The notes under the pieces are model-generated. The model saw nothing but the letters and a program-made list of their open reading frames with translations, was not told the origin of the DNA and did not search any database. From Palleniella muris (GTDB lineage: Bacteria > Bacteroidota > Bacteroidia > Bacteroidales > Bacteroidaceae), in assembly GCF_004792655.1 (NCBI RefSeq), contig NZ_SRZC01000018.1:24567-88566 (forward strand): DNA of 64,000 nt, given 5' to 3'. The position numbers and the translations under genes were made by a program. Positions 8,627 through 17,533 of the stretch are shown piece by piece. Within the stretch, counting starts at the first letter, position 1. Every line of letters begins with the position of its first letter.

Positions 8627-9811
8627 ATGAGCAACAAGAGAAACATCCTCATCGGAATAGCAGCCGTTCTGGCTGTCGTGGCGGCAGTCTTCTTCTTCAC
8701 GAAAGGCGACAAAGCGCCAAAAGCGTCTTATGAGACCGCCACAGCGAGTCTTGCCAACATCAGCAGCAGTATCACAGCCACGGGCAGCATAGAACCGGTT
8801 ACCTCGGTGGAAGTCGGCACACAGGTGTCAGGCATCGTGAGCAAGATTTTCGTGGACTACAACAGTGTTGTGGCAAAAGGTCAGGTCATTGCCGAGCTTG
8901 ACAAGACAAACCTTCTGAGCGAACTCAGCACAGCGAAGAGCAACTGCGCAAGCGCACGAAGCGAAATGGGCTACCAAAAGAGCAATTATGACCGCTACAA
9001 GACTATGCACGACAAGGGACTTGTCAGTGACAATGACTTTGAAAATGCGCGCCTTGCATACATCAAAGCGAAGGAGAACTACCAAACTACCCTCAACTCT
9101 GTGGCAAAGGCAGAGACAAACCTCGGCTATGCCACCATCACTTCACCTATCGACGGTGTGGTGCTGAGCAAAGCCGTGGAGGAAGGACAGACCGTTGCTG
9201 CCAGCTTCAGCACACCGACATTGTTCACCATAGCACAAGACCTTACCGACATGCGTGTCATTGCGGACATCGATGAAGCGGACATCGGCGAGGTAAAGGA
9301 GGGACAGCGTGTCACATTCACCGTGGATGCGTTCCCTAACGACACATTCAACGGCAGTGTGACACAGGTGCGCCAAGAGGCTAAGACGGAGAGTAATGTC
9401 GTCACTTATGAGGTCGTCATCTCCGCACCTAACAACGACCTGAAATTGAAACCGGGACTGACAGCCAACGTAACCATATACACCATGGAGAAGAAGAATG
9501 TCCTCTCCGTGCCAAGCAAGGCTCTGCGCTTCACTCCTAACGAGCATCTGCTTGGGAAAGATGAGAAAATCATCGACTGTCAGGGACACGAGAAAGTATG
9601 GATGCGTGATGGCGCGGACCTTAAGGCTGTGCCTGTGAAGACAGGAACCACCAATGGTACCATGACGGAAATCCTTGGCGGACTGAAAGCCGGCACAACA
9701 GTCATCACGGACTTCAACATCGCCGGACCTGCCGGTGGCGGAGAAGCGGCACAGGACAACAGCAACCCTTTCATGCCGGGACCTCCGGGAAAGAACAAAA
9801 ACAAGAAATAA
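8627..9811 (+). CDS. MacA-like periplasmic adaptor (HlyD/RND membrane-fusion family)
   Basis: 394 residues. One N-terminal membrane anchor (ILIGIAAVLAVVAAVFFFT) is followed by the lipoyl/barrel-sandwich half-motif GSIEPVTSVEVGTQVSGIVSKI. Then come a helical hairpin of ~80 residues and the returning lipoyl strand TSPIDGVVLSKAVEEGQTV. The beta-barrel domain (DLTDMRVIADIDEADIGEV) and membrane-proximal domain follow, and the tail is Pro/Gly/Lys-rich. It bridges the inner-membrane ABC transporter to the TolC channel. It lies 21 nt after the TolC gene and 9 nt before the ATPase gene. Confidence 0.92.
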   Translation: MSNKRNILIGIAAVLAVVAAVFFFTKGDKAPKASYETATASLANISSSITATGSIEPVTSVEVGTQVSGIVSKIFVDYNSVVAKGQVIAELDKTNLLSELSTAKSNCASARSEMGYQKSNYDRYKTMHDKGLVSDNDFENARLAYIKAKENYQTTLNSVAKAETNLGYATITSPIDGVVLSKAVEEGQTVAASFSTPTLFTIAQDLTDMRVIADIDEADIGEVKEGQRVTFTVDAFPNDTFNGSVTQVRQEAKTESNVVTYEVVISAPNNDLKLKPGLTANVTIYTMEKKNVLSVPSKALRFTPNEHLLGKDEKIIDCQGHEKVWMRDGADLKAVPVKTGTTNGTMTEILGGLKAGTTVITDFNIAGPAGGGEAAQDNSNPFMPGPPGKNKNKK

Positions 9812-9820
9812 TCAGCACCT

Positions 9821-10579
9821 ATGGAGAACGAGAAAAGGAAAACAGTAATAGAGCTTGACAATGTCAGGCGTGACTTCAAGGTCGGTTCGGAAACGGTGCA
9901 TGCCCTGCGCGGTGTGTCGTTCAAAATCCATGAGGGTGAGTTTGTCACAATCATGGGAACCTCCGGCTCGGGAAAATCCACGCTGCTTAACCAACTGGGA
10001 TGTCTCGACACTCCCACAAGCGGCGAATACTACCTTGACGGAATCTCCGTGCGCACCATGTCAAAATCCCAGCGTGCACGGCTGCGCAACAGGAAGATTG
10101 GTTTCGTGTTCCAGAACTACAACCTGCTTGCAAAGACCACTGCTGTGGAGAATGTGGAGCTTCCGCTGATGTACAACAGTGAATACAACGCGAAACAGCG
10201 CCGCGAAGCAGCCGTCAAAGCGCTGGAGGCCGTCGGGCTTGCCAACAGGCTTGACCACAAAAGCAACCAGATGTCAGGCGGCCAGATGCAGCGTGTGGCG
10301 ATAGCAAGGGCCTTGGTCAACAATCCTGCCGTCATCCTTGCCGATGAAGCAACTGGCAACCTTGACACGCGCACCAGCTTTGAAGTCCTTGTGCTTTTCC
10401 AAAAACTCTATGCCGAGGGGCGCACGATAATCTTTGTCACCCATAATCCTGAGATAGCGCAGTACAGCAGCCGCAACATCGTGTTGCGTGACGGAAAGAT
10501 TCGCGAGGATACAATGAACCGTAACATCCTCTCCGCAGCGGAAGCCTTGGCGCAGCTGCCACTGCCGCAGGATGACTAA
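9821..10579 (+). CDS. MacB-type ABC transporter ATPase
   Basis: 252 residues of the LolD/MacB subfamily. Walker A is GTSGSGKST (residues 46-54), the Q-loop is VFQNYNLL, the signature is MSGGQMQRVAIARAL, Walker B is VILADEAT, followed by the D-loop GNLDT and the switch His in FVTHN. It powers the mechanotransmission-type exporter formed with the permease downstream (11-nt gap). In Proteobacteria MacB carries both domains on one chain; here ATPase and permease are separate genes, as is usual in this phylum. Confidence 0.95.
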   Translation: MENEKRKTVIELDNVRRDFKVGSETVHALRGVSFKIHEGEFVTIMGTSGSGKSTLLNQLGCLDTPTSGEYYLDGISVRTMSKSQRARLRNRKIGFVFQNYNLLAKTTAVENVELPLMYNSEYNAKQRREAAVKALEAVGLANRLDHKSNQMSGGQMQRVAIARALVNNPAVILADEATGNLDTRTSFEVLVLFQKLYAEGRTIIFVTHNPEIAQYSSRNIVLRDGKIREDTMNRNILSAAEALAQLPLPQDD

Positions 10580-10590
10580 AACAGAAACTC

Positions 10591-11811
10591 ATGAACTTTA
10601 CAAATCTCATAAAAGTGGCGCTCAACGCCATTGCAAACAACAAGTTCCGCTCGTTCCTCTCCATGCTCGGCATTATCATCGGGGTGGCTGCGGTCATCAT
10701 CATGATGGCTATCGGACAGGGCTCGAAAGAGAGTGTGCGGGCGAACATCTCACAAATGGGCACCAACATCATCATGGTGCGCCCGGGAGCAGACATGCGT
10801 GGAGGAGTAAGGCAAGACCCGAGTGCCATGCAGACCCTGAAGGTCGAGGACTACAAGTCCATTCAGGACGAGGCGAAGTTCATCACTTATGTCAGTCCGG
10901 AGGTGTCAAGCTCAGGCCAGTGCATCTATGGCGCGAACAACACTTCCACGTCAATCTATGGCGAAAGCACCGACTATCTCAGCATCAAGCAGTGGACTGT
11001 GGAGGACGGCAGCATGTTCACTGACGAGGACATCAAGAAGAGTGCCAAGGTGTGCGTGATAGGCAAGACTGTTGTCGATGAGCTTTTCCCCAACGGGGCT
11101 GACCCGATAGGCAAGACGATACGCTTCAAGTCAATACCTTTCCGTGTCATCGGTGTGCTGAAATCAAAAGGTTACAACAGTTTCGGAATGGACCAGGACA
11201 ATCTGATTATCGCCCCTTACACCACCGTCATGAAACGCATCCAGGCGCAGACATATCTCAGCAACATCAACTGCTCTGCCATTACGGAGGAGATGACCGA
11301 GGAAGCCATTGCCGAACTGACAAGCATCCTACGCGCAAACCATAAGCTGAAGGACGATGCCGATGACGATTTTACCATCCATTCGCAGCAGGAAATGATG
11401 GAGACGATGACCTCAACGATGGACACAATAACCATTATCCTTGTCGTTGCGGCGGCTTTCTCGCTCCTTGTCGCCGGCATCGGCATCATGAACATCATGC
11501 TTGTGTCCGTCACAGAGCGCACGAAAGAGATTGGACTGCGTATGTCCGTGGGCGCGAGAAGCATAGACATCAGCAACCAGTTCCTTATCGAGTCAATCAT
11601 GATAAGCATCACGGGAGGCGTCCTCGGCGTCTGTGTCGGATATGTCGGGACAATGGTCTGCAGCGGGTTGTTCCACCTTCCCACCTCCATACCGATGTGG
11701 AGCATTGTCGTCAGCTTCATCGTCTGCACAATCATCGGTGTCGGTTTCGGCTATTTCCCTGCGCGGAAGGCCGCGATGATGGACCCGATAGAGGCAATAA
11801 GGTATGAATAA
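10591..11811 (+). CDS. MacB-type ABC transporter permease (FtsX/MacB_PCD)
   Basis: 406 residues. The order is helix 1 (FRSFLSMLGIIIGVAAVIIMM), a ~230-residue periplasmic MacB_PCD domain, then three C-terminal helices (IILVVAAAFSLLVAGIGIMN, ITGGVLGVCVGYVGTMVC, IVVSFIVCTIIGVGFGYFP). It ends in the family motif PARKAAMMDPIEAIRYE. It works with the ATPase at 9821 to push substrate from the periplasm through the adaptor and TolC channel. A repeat-built hairpin separates it from the sensor kinase gene. Confidence 0.95.
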   Translation: MNFTNLIKVALNAIANNKFRSFLSMLGIIIGVAAVIIMMAIGQGSKESVRANISQMGTNIIMVRPGADMRGGVRQDPSAMQTLKVEDYKSIQDEAKFITYVSPEVSSSGQCIYGANNTSTSIYGESTDYLSIKQWTVEDGSMFTDEDIKKSAKVCVIGKTVVDELFPNGADPIGKTIRFKSIPFRVIGVLKSKGYNSFGMDQDNLIIAPYTTVMKRIQAQTYLSNINCSAITEEMTEEAIAELTSILRANHKLKDDADDDFTIHSQQEMMETMTSTMDTITIILVVAAAFSLLVAGIGIMNIMLVSVTERTKEIGLRMSVGARSIDISNQFLIESIMISITGGVLGVCVGYVGTMVCSGLFHLPTSIPMWSIVVSFIVCTIIGVGFGYFPARKAAMMDPIEAIRYE

Positions 11812-11914
11812 GGTTGTGGGTTATAGGTTATGGGTTGTAGGTCAATGACTTGGCAAGAAAGATTCCATAACTCACAACCCACAACCTGCAACCCATAACC
11901 CACAACCTATAACC
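11812..11914 (+). repeat. Heptad-repeat inverted repeat abutting the kinase start codon
   Basis: The left arm (11812-11842) is built of 7-nt units GGTT-GTG, GGTT-ATA, GGTT-ATG, GGTT-GTA. The right arm (11881-11914) is the near-perfect reverse complement, made of AACC heptads. The loop is ~38 nt. The right arm ends at the base before the ATG at 11915, so a folded transcript would hide the translation start region of the sensor kinase. It is placed between the transporter and regulator genes of one transcription direction. Confidence 0.8.
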
Positions 11915-12997
11915 ATGCTACAAAAGACAATAGAACGTTACACAGAGCCGCTCATCCATCTTGTTGGATGGGCTGTGCTGTTTGGTCTGCCACTGATTTT
12001 CGCCGACCGCAACTCGGGCATAAACTGGCTGGAGTTCCTCCGCCGCCTTAATGGACCGGTGGACATCCTTGCCGTTTTCTACCTCAATTACCTGTTCCTT
12101 GTTCCAAAACTCTACCTTAACGGGAAGAAAAGGAGCTTTGCCTTGTCAAACATCATCGTATGTCTGTTAGGCTGCCTCTTCATGGTCTATTGGGAACATA
12201 CCTTCCGCCAGTTGGGCGGCTTTGCCCATCCTTCCGCCAACGGCCGCCATTTCGCCCCTCCGCCGCGTGAATTCTTCATCATGCGCGATGTCATCATGCA
12301 AATCCTATGCATCATTTTCGCCACGACCATACGCACAAGCAAGGAGTGGGGCAGGGCAGAGGCTGCGCGCAAGGAGGCGGAACTCGGCAGGACAGAGGCA
12401 GAACTGAGGAACCTGCGCAGCCAAATCAATCCGCATTTCTTGCTCAACACACTGAACAATATCTATGCCCTCATACAGTTCAACGGTGAGAAAGCGCAGG
12501 AAGCGGTGCTTGACCTGAGCAAGCTCCTCAGGCATGTCCTCTATGAGAACCAAAGCACTTATGTCCCATTGGAGCAGGAGATAGGTTTCATAGAGAACTA
12601 TATCCGCCTGATGCGCATACGCCTTTCGGAGAATGTGGATGTCACTTTTGACACTCATCTGCCTGAAAAGCACTCCCTGCAGGTTGCTCCTCTCCTCTAT
12701 ATCTCGCTGATAGAGAACGCTTTCAAGCATGGAGTAAGTGCCAATGAGCCTTGCTTCATCCGTCTTGCGATAGACCTTTCCTCAGACAGCATACTGCGTT
12801 TCAGGGTGGAAAACAGCAACCACCCAAAACAGCAGTCGGACAGAAGCGGAAGCGGCATAGGTCTGCATCAGGTGCAGAAGCGTCTGGACATCCTTTATCC
12901 CGGCAAATACCGGTGGACGAAAGGCACTGATGCCTCCGGCAAAGTCTACCGCTCCATACTTGAAATAGAAACCAACAATCAAAACAGATTGCCATGA
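11915..12997 (+). CDS. LytS-type sensor histidine kinase (His_kinase family)
   Basis: 360 residues. Four predicted membrane helices lie in residues ~10-145 (e.g. LVGWAVLFGLPLIF, ILAVFYLNYLFLVP, IIVCLLGCLFMVYW). A linker coiled coil (~147-170) leads to the phospho-acceptor motif RSQINPHFLLNTLNNIY and the ATPase N-box SLIENAFKHG with a GSGIGL glycine box. Such kinases pair with LytTR regulators; the regulator gene overlaps by 4 nt (ATGA, 12994-12997). Position after the export operon suggests it senses envelope stress or the exported compound and controls the pump. That is inference. Confidence 0.92.
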   Translation: MLQKTIERYTEPLIHLVGWAVLFGLPLIFADRNSGINWLEFLRRLNGPVDILAVFYLNYLFLVPKLYLNGKKRSFALSNIIVCLLGCLFMVYWEHTFRQLGGFAHPSANGRHFAPPPREFFIMRDVIMQILCIIFATTIRTSKEWGRAEAARKEAELGRTEAELRNLRSQINPHFLLNTLNNIYALIQFNGEKAQEAVLDLSKLLRHVLYENQSTYVPLEQEIGFIENYIRLMRIRLSENVDVTFDTHLPEKHSLQVAPLLYISLIENAFKHGVSANEPCFIRLAIDLSSDSILRFRVENSNHPKQQSDRSGSGIGLHQVQKRLDILYPGKYRWTKGTDASGKVYRSILEIETNNQNRLP

Positions 12998-13719
12998 AAC
13001 TACGATGTGCCATTATCGATGACGAGCCATTGGCTCTCGACCTTCTCGAAAGTTATGTCAGAAAGACGGACTTCCTGCAACTTGTCGGACGCTACAACAG
13101 TGCGGTGAGTGCCATGGAGCATGTCAGGGAAGAGGCTGTTGACCTGCTTTTCCTCGACATCCAGATGCCGGACCTCACCGGCATGGAGTTCGCGAAATAT
13201 GTTGACAAGGAAACTCGCATAGTCTTCACCACGGCTTTCAGCCAATATGCGGTGGAGGGCTATCGCGCCAACGCCCTTGACTATCTGCTGAAGCCTGTCA
13301 GCTACAGTGCTTTCCTTGAGGCTGCCGGCAAGGCTCGCGAATGGTTCCGACTCAGCCGCACCTCAGTGCCGGAGGCTTCTCTGCCACAGGCTCCGGACTG
13401 CATATTTGTCAAGAGTGAGTACCGCACGGTGCGCATCGACCTTAAGGACATCCTCTATGTCGAAGGCTTGAAGGACTATGTGAAAATCTATCTCGCAGGG
13501 CAGCCGAAGCCGGTACTCTCCCTGATGAGCATGAAAGCCTTGGAGGAGTATCTCCCTTCGCCACAGTTTCTGAGAGTCCACCGCTCTTTCATTGTGCAGA
13601 TGGACAAGATAGGAGTGCTTGAGCGTGGCAGGATTGTCTTCGGACAAACCTATATCCCTGTCTCCGAAAGCAACAAGGAGGTGATACTTGAGTACATACG
13701 CCAACGCTCCGTCCTGTGA
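12994..13719 (+). CDS. LytTR-family response regulator
   Basis: 241 residues. The receiver domain (1-~120) has the acidic pair IIDDEP, phospho-acceptor Asp55 in LLFLDIQMPD, and the Thr/Lys switch residues (FTTAF, LLKPVS). The C-terminal LytTR DNA-binding domain (~140-240) has IFVKSEYRTVRIDLKDILYV and FLRVHRSFIVQ. It is translationally coupled to the kinase at 11915. It would bind direct repeats of ~9-10 bp near target promoters; no such pair was identified with confidence. A terminator hairpin follows at 13767-13837. Confidence 0.94.
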   Translation: MKLRCAIIDDEPLALDLLESYVRKTDFLQLVGRYNSAVSAMEHVREEAVDLLFLDIQMPDLTGMEFAKYVDKETRIVFTTAFSQYAVEGYRANALDYLLKPVSYSAFLEAAGKAREWFRLSRTSVPEASLPQAPDCIFVKSEYRTVRIDLKDILYVEGLKDYVKIYLAGQPKPVLSLMSMKALEEYLPSPQFLRVHRSFIVQMDKIGVLERGRIVFGQTYIPVSESNKEVILEYIRQRSVL

Positions 13720-13766
13720 TGTGCCCTCATGTGGGGTTATCGCATGTAGTTCTCTTTCTAATGTTT

Positions 13767-13837
13767 CCTCATGCGGATTCAATGGATTCATGCGGATTAT
13801 CCTCATTAATCCACTGAATCCGCATGAGGCTTTTTTT
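13767..13837 (+). terminator. Intrinsic terminator after the regulator gene
   Basis: The arm at 13767-13788 (CCTCATGCGGATTCAATGG...) pairs with 13808-13829 almost perfectly, and CTTTTTTT follows (13830-13837). The loop itself repeats part of the arm (ATGCGGATTATCCTCAT), so an alternative fold is possible. Confidence 0.8.
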
Positions 13838-13951
13838 GCTCCGAAAATGTGCATGGGTTTTCTTATTCTCTGTTTATCATAATGGGAAAAACGTTGCTCT
13901 TCAAGGCGGAAAACCACGCTTTGCGAGGTTATTCCTGACTATCCTCATGGT

Positions 13952-14065
13952 GAAAAGTAATGTTTTGCATAATGAAACGTTACCTTTCGCACGGCAAAGC
14001 GTTACGAAAAGCACTGCAATCCGTTACCAAAAACACGATGAAAGGTAACGATTTGCAGTGCTTTT
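13952..14065 (+). repeat. 22-nt-period GTAAC/GTTAC array, copy A (5 units)
   Basis: Five units of exactly 22 nt start at 13952, 13974, 13996, 14018 and 14040. Each has a 14-nt core centred on GTAAC or GTTAC (best match GAAAGGTAACGATT) and 8 variable nt. Units 2-4 have the core inverted relative to unit 5. The arms 14007-14028 and 14044-14065 form a 22-nt hairpin with two mismatches. The same architecture recurs at 28215 and 49126. It lies between convergent genes, after the terminator. Confidence 0.8.
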
Positions 14066-14288
14066 CTGCTTATTTGACTTTTGTGGAAATGTTAAACGCT
14101 TGGTTTATAGCGAGATAGTGAAAATGTGGAATTTTGCCGTTTTTTTGTTTTCCCCTTTCAGAAAAATCTACAGACGATTCTCAGAGGGCAAAAATGGCGT
14201 GAGTTTCCTTAAACGGTTGTTTGCCTGCACCACATTTGTAGAACAGTCAAATCAGAAATTAGGATAAGGGGCGGTTGTATTGAGCAGA
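14066..14288. other. AT-rich gap with no supported feature
   Basis: Only a short weak frame (to 14267) without signal peptide, promoter or family motif is present. I do not call it a gene. Confidence 0.6.
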
Positions 14289-14615
14289 GGAGGCTGTCGC
14301 AAAATGCAAATTCCCAAAAATTCAACTTTCATTATGCAAGTACACCTCTGTAAGATAGGAAAACGACAATTTCAACAACAACAATTCCAACAATAATTTG
14401 CTATAGGCCTACCGCGTAGCGGTTGAAGATAGTAGCCGTGGGTCGCAACCCACGGCTACTGTATCGTCACCGCTGACGCGGTTCTCATGCACAGGGCCTG
14501 CTGATAGAATGCAAAGGCAAAGCTACCACCGTCACCGCTGACGCGGCAGTTTGTGGAGCAGAGCTTACAAATCTCAACCTTTGAAAACATCGTTTTGAGT
14601 TTTGACACACCCTCC
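14289..14615. mobile_element. Possible MITE-like element with ~23-nt imperfect terminal inverted repeats
   Basis: The left end GGAGGCTGTCGCAAAATGCA (14289 on) resembles the reverse complement of the right end (GGAGGGTGTGTCAAAACTCA, ending at 14615). The ~327-bp interior has no open gene but contains a perfect 13-bp hairpin (14431-14443 with 14448-14460, AGTAGCCGTGGGT) and two copies of ACCGCTGACGCGG (14469 and ~14533). No clear target-site duplication is seen, and the right end lies 3 nt from the stop codon of the neighbouring gene. The same hairpin motifs recur near 25570 and 32008-32054. Confidence 0.4.
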
Positions 14616-14618
14616 GCC

Positions 14619-16133
14619 CTACATGAGTGACAGGAACGCCTTGGGCAGCGCATCGATGATATCCGTGGCGATAAGGCTCTCGCATCCTTTGTCCGTTGCC
14701 GCTATGTCGCCGGCAAGTCCGTGGAGGTACATGCCAAGGACGGTGGCTTCCGCCTGTGAATATCCGCGTGCCATAAGTCCTACGATGATGCCCGTCAGCA
14801 CATCGCCGCTGCCTGCTGTCGCCATTCCGCTGTTGCCTGTCGTGTTGAATATGACGGAGCCGTCAGGCTGGCAGAGCAGTGAATAATGCCCTTTCAGCAG
14901 GATGTATGCTTGCAGGCGCTGCGCCATCTCGCGCGCTTTTGCAAACCGTCCGTAGTCACTGTTGTTGTCCGAACCGTCCAGACGGTCGAACTCCTTCGGG
15001 TGAGGAGTAAGCACCAATCCCGGAGGCAGTTGCTGTAGCCATGCCCTGCGGTAGCCGAGGATGTTCAGTGCATCGGCGTCAAGCACCATCAGGCGCGAGG
15101 TGCGGCGTATCTGTGACATGAGAGTCACTGCCGTTGTGTCACGCTGCCCTATGCCCGGACCTATCGCCACGGCGTTGTAGTGTTCAGTGTCCATCGGTTC
15201 GGAGAAGCAGTATTCGTCCTTGTCGATATGCACAATCGCCTCCGGGACAGAGATTTGCATGATGTCATAGTTGCGGTCAGGGATATGTGCCGTGACCTTT
15301 CCCACGCCGGAGCGCAGGCATGCCTTTGTCGCAAGGACGGCTGCGCCCGCCATACCATAAGAGCCGGCGATGATGAGGGCGTGCCCCATGGTGCCTTTGT
15401 GTGCGAAATCGTTGCGTTTCTTTATGAGTGACACAACGTTGTTGCGCTCTATCACTGTGAAAGGAGAAGGTGTGCTCTTTATCCAATCCTCGGAGAGATT
15501 GATGTCAAGAACCTCAATGTCTCCAAGAAACTGCTGGCAGTCGGCAAAGTACATGCACAGTTTCTTCATCTGCAGCGTCAGTGTGATGTCGGCGCGGATA
15601 ATGCTTGAGTTGACGTTGTATGTGTTGTCCTCCGCCATAAGTCCCGACGGCAGGTCGATGCTCACCACAGTGCTGCCCGAGGCGTTTATGTAGCTGACAA
15701 GTGAGGCAAAGCCTCCGCCAAGCGGTTTGTTGAGACCGGAACCGAAAAGTCCGTCGATGACGAGAGTCTCCTCTGTGAGCAAAGGAGGGTCAAACTCGTC
15801 ACGGACTTCCATGAAACTCTTCACGTGTTTGGAGTCCTGCAGCCTTGTCTTGTTTGTCTGGCAGTCCTTGCTGAGGGTGTTCTTTATGTTGAACAGGTAG
15901 ACAGTCACGCTGTAACGCTTCTCTGCCAGCATTCTTGCCACGGCAAGAGCGTCGCCTCCATTGTTCCCCGGTCCTGCGAAGACGGTTATGGGAGTCGTCT
16001 GGCTCCAGCGTTTTGTTATAGCCAGTGTCAGTGCGGTGGCGGCACGCTCCATAAGGTCTATGGAGGAAACCGGCTCATGCTCTATTGTGAAAGTGTCAAG
16101 TTCGTGTATCTGTTTGCTTGTGAATATCTTCAT
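14619..16133 (-). CDS. nnrD: Bifunctional NAD(P)H-hydrate epimerase / ADP-dependent dehydratase
   Basis: 504 residues, the normal length for the fused NnrE-NnrD (YjeF) repair enzyme. Residues 1-~215 are the epimerase: FAGPGNNGGDALAVARMLAE, then VIDGLFGSGLNKPL and VSIDLPSG. Residues ~235-504 are the ribokinase-like dehydratase: GHALIIAGSYGMAGAAVLA, LVLTPHPKEFDRL and the catalytic loop GNSGMATAGSGDVLTGII. It recycles damaged R- and S-NADHX and NADPHX to NAD(P)H in the cytoplasm. It is divergent from hpt; a weak -7 element (TATTTTTG, 16173-16166 minus) lies upstream. Confidence 0.95.
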   Translation of the reverse strand: MKIFTSKQIHELDTFTIEHEPVSSIDLMERAATALTLAITKRWSQTTPITVFAGPGNNGGDALAVARMLAEKRYSVTVYLFNIKNTLSKDCQTNKTRLQDSKHVKSFMEVRDEFDPPLLTEETLVIDGLFGSGLNKPLGGGFASLVSYINASGSTVVSIDLPSGLMAEDNTYNVNSSIIRADITLTLQMKKLCMYFADCQQFLGDIEVLDINLSEDWIKSTPSPFTVIERNNVVSLIKKRNDFAHKGTMGHALIIAGSYGMAGAAVLATKACLRSGVGKVTAHIPDRNYDIMQISVPEAIVHIDKDEYCFSEPMDTEHYNAVAIGPGIGQRDTTAVTLMSQIRRTSRLMVLDADALNILGYRRAWLQQLPPGLVLTPHPKEFDRLDGSDNNSDYGRFAKAREMAQRLQAYILLKGHYSLLCQPDGSVIFNTTGNSGMATAGSGDVLTGIIVGLMARGYSQAEATVLGMYLHGLAGDIAATDKGCESLIATDIIDALPKAFLSLM

Positions 16134-16272
16134 AGGTTTGGCATAAATAAAACGTTCATACTGTGCAAAAATACAAAATTAATGTAAATAACATGCCCCA
16201 TTTGCTGTTTTTTTATTAATTTTGTAGCAAATTTTGATTTTGCAACATTAGAAATATATTCTGTAAAGCCAA

Positions 16273-16809
16273 ATGAAGGATATAAAACTGAAGGACAAGT
16301 CTTTCCGCCTTTCCTTGCCGGAGGCGGACATCCTTGCACGCATCAAGGAGGTTGCGGGGCAGATAAACAAGGACTATGAGGGCAAAACTCCGCTGTTCCT
16401 TGCCGTGCTGAACGGTTCGTTCATGTTTGCCAGTGACCTCATGAAGGAAATTTCCGTGGACTGTGAGATAAGTTTCGTGAAGCTCGCCTCATACCAGGGC
16501 ACCATGTCCACGGGCAAGGTGCATGAGGTGATAGGCATCAACGAAGACCTTCACGGCAGGGACATTGTCATTGTGGAGGACATTGTGGAGTCTGGCAAGA
16601 CCATGGTGCAGATGATGGACTCGCTTGCCAACAGGCATCCGGCATCGATAAAGATATGCACATTGTTCTTCAAGCCGTCAAAACTGCAGGAAGATGTGAC
16701 GGTTGACTATTGCGCGTTTGAGATTCCGGACGATTTCATTGTGGGCTACGGACTGGATTATGACCAGAGAGGAAGGAATCTCAGGGACATATACACAATC
16801 ATTCCATAA
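16273..16809 (+). CDS. hpt: Hypoxanthine phosphoribosyltransferase
   Basis: 178 residues. The PRPP-binding loop is IVIVEDIVESGKTM, with flanking VLNGSFMFASDLM (PPi loop region) and the C-terminal purine-binding stretch DFIVGYGLDYDQRGRNL. It salvages hypoxanthine and guanine to IMP and GMP. It opens a plus-strand run of housekeeping genes (hpt, adk, obgE, YfiH-family). It is spaced 96 nt from adk, and that gap holds a small palindrome (AAGCATGCC / GGCATGCG near 16856-16881). Confidence 0.95.
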   Translation: MKDIKLKDKSFRLSLPEADILARIKEVAGQINKDYEGKTPLFLAVLNGSFMFASDLMKEISVDCEISFVKLASYQGTMSTGKVHEVIGINEDLHGRDIVIVEDIVESGKTMVQMMDSLANRHPASIKICTLFFKPSKLQEDVTVDYCAFEIPDDFIVGYGLDYDQRGRNLRDIYTIIP

Positions 16810-16905
16810 CGGCATGTGCGGAATAAGGTGAGGGGAAGGTAAGGAAAAACAAACTGAAGCATGCCTCTCATAAGGCATGCGACAATTAAAAAATAAGGTA
16901 AAAAG

Positions 16906-17478
16906 ATGAAAAATATAGTGATTTTCGGTGCTCCCGGTTCAGGAAAGGGAACACAGAGTGACAAGATTATTGAGGAATTCGGAGTGGAGCACATCTCAAC
17001 AGGTGACGTGCTCAGGGCTGAGATAAAGGCCGGCACGGAACTTGGCAAGACAGCTGCTTCATATATCAATGACGGCAATCTGGTTCCGGACTCATTGATC
17101 ATCGACATCCTCGCATCCGTTCTCGACAGCAAGGGTAAGGATATTGAGGGCGTTATCTTTGACGGCTTCCCTCGCACCATAGCACAGGCTGAGGCTCTTG
17201 ACGTTATGCTCAAGGAGCGTGGCACTGAAGTGTCAACAGTTATCGGACTGGAGGTTGACGATGCAGAACTGATTTCACGCATCATTTTCCGTGGAAAGAC
17301 CAGCGGTCGTGCTGACGACAATGAGGAGACTGCCAAGAAGCGTCTTGAGACATACTATGGGCAGACTCTTCCATTGAAGGATTTCTACATCGAGCAGGGC
17401 AAATACACCAAAATCAACGGTGTGGGCTCTATTGATGACATCTATGCGGAAATCAGCAAAGCCGTCAAGGCTTGCTAA
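16906..17478 (+). CDS. adk: Adenylate kinase
   Basis: 190 residues, the short-LID form. The P-loop is GAPGSGKGT (residues 8-16), then HISTGDVLRAEI (AMP site), the signature FDGFPRT, and the short lid around RGKTSGRADDNEETAKKRLETY. It catalyses ATP + AMP to 2 ADP and is essential for adenylate balance. The zinc-binding lid Cys residues of longer forms are absent, as usual in this phylum. obgE follows after 55 nt, probably on the same transcript. Confidence 0.97.
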   Translation: MKNIVIFGAPGSGKGTQSDKIIEEFGVEHISTGDVLRAEIKAGTELGKTAASYINDGNLVPDSLIIDILASVLDSKGKDIEGVIFDGFPRTIAQAEALDVMLKERGTEVSTVIGLEVDDAELISRIIFRGKTSGRADDNEETAKKRLETYYGQTLPLKDFYIEQGKYTKINGVGSIDDIYAEISKAVKAC

Positions 17479-17533
17479 GAAAACAACCGGCAATCGGTTA
17501 TTAAAAGAACATACACATTAATATAAGTATATT

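Noticed and set aside
14058..14267. 69-codon frame in the gap after the LytTR regulator
   Set aside because: No signal peptide, family motif or promoter, and it starts inside the 22-nt array.
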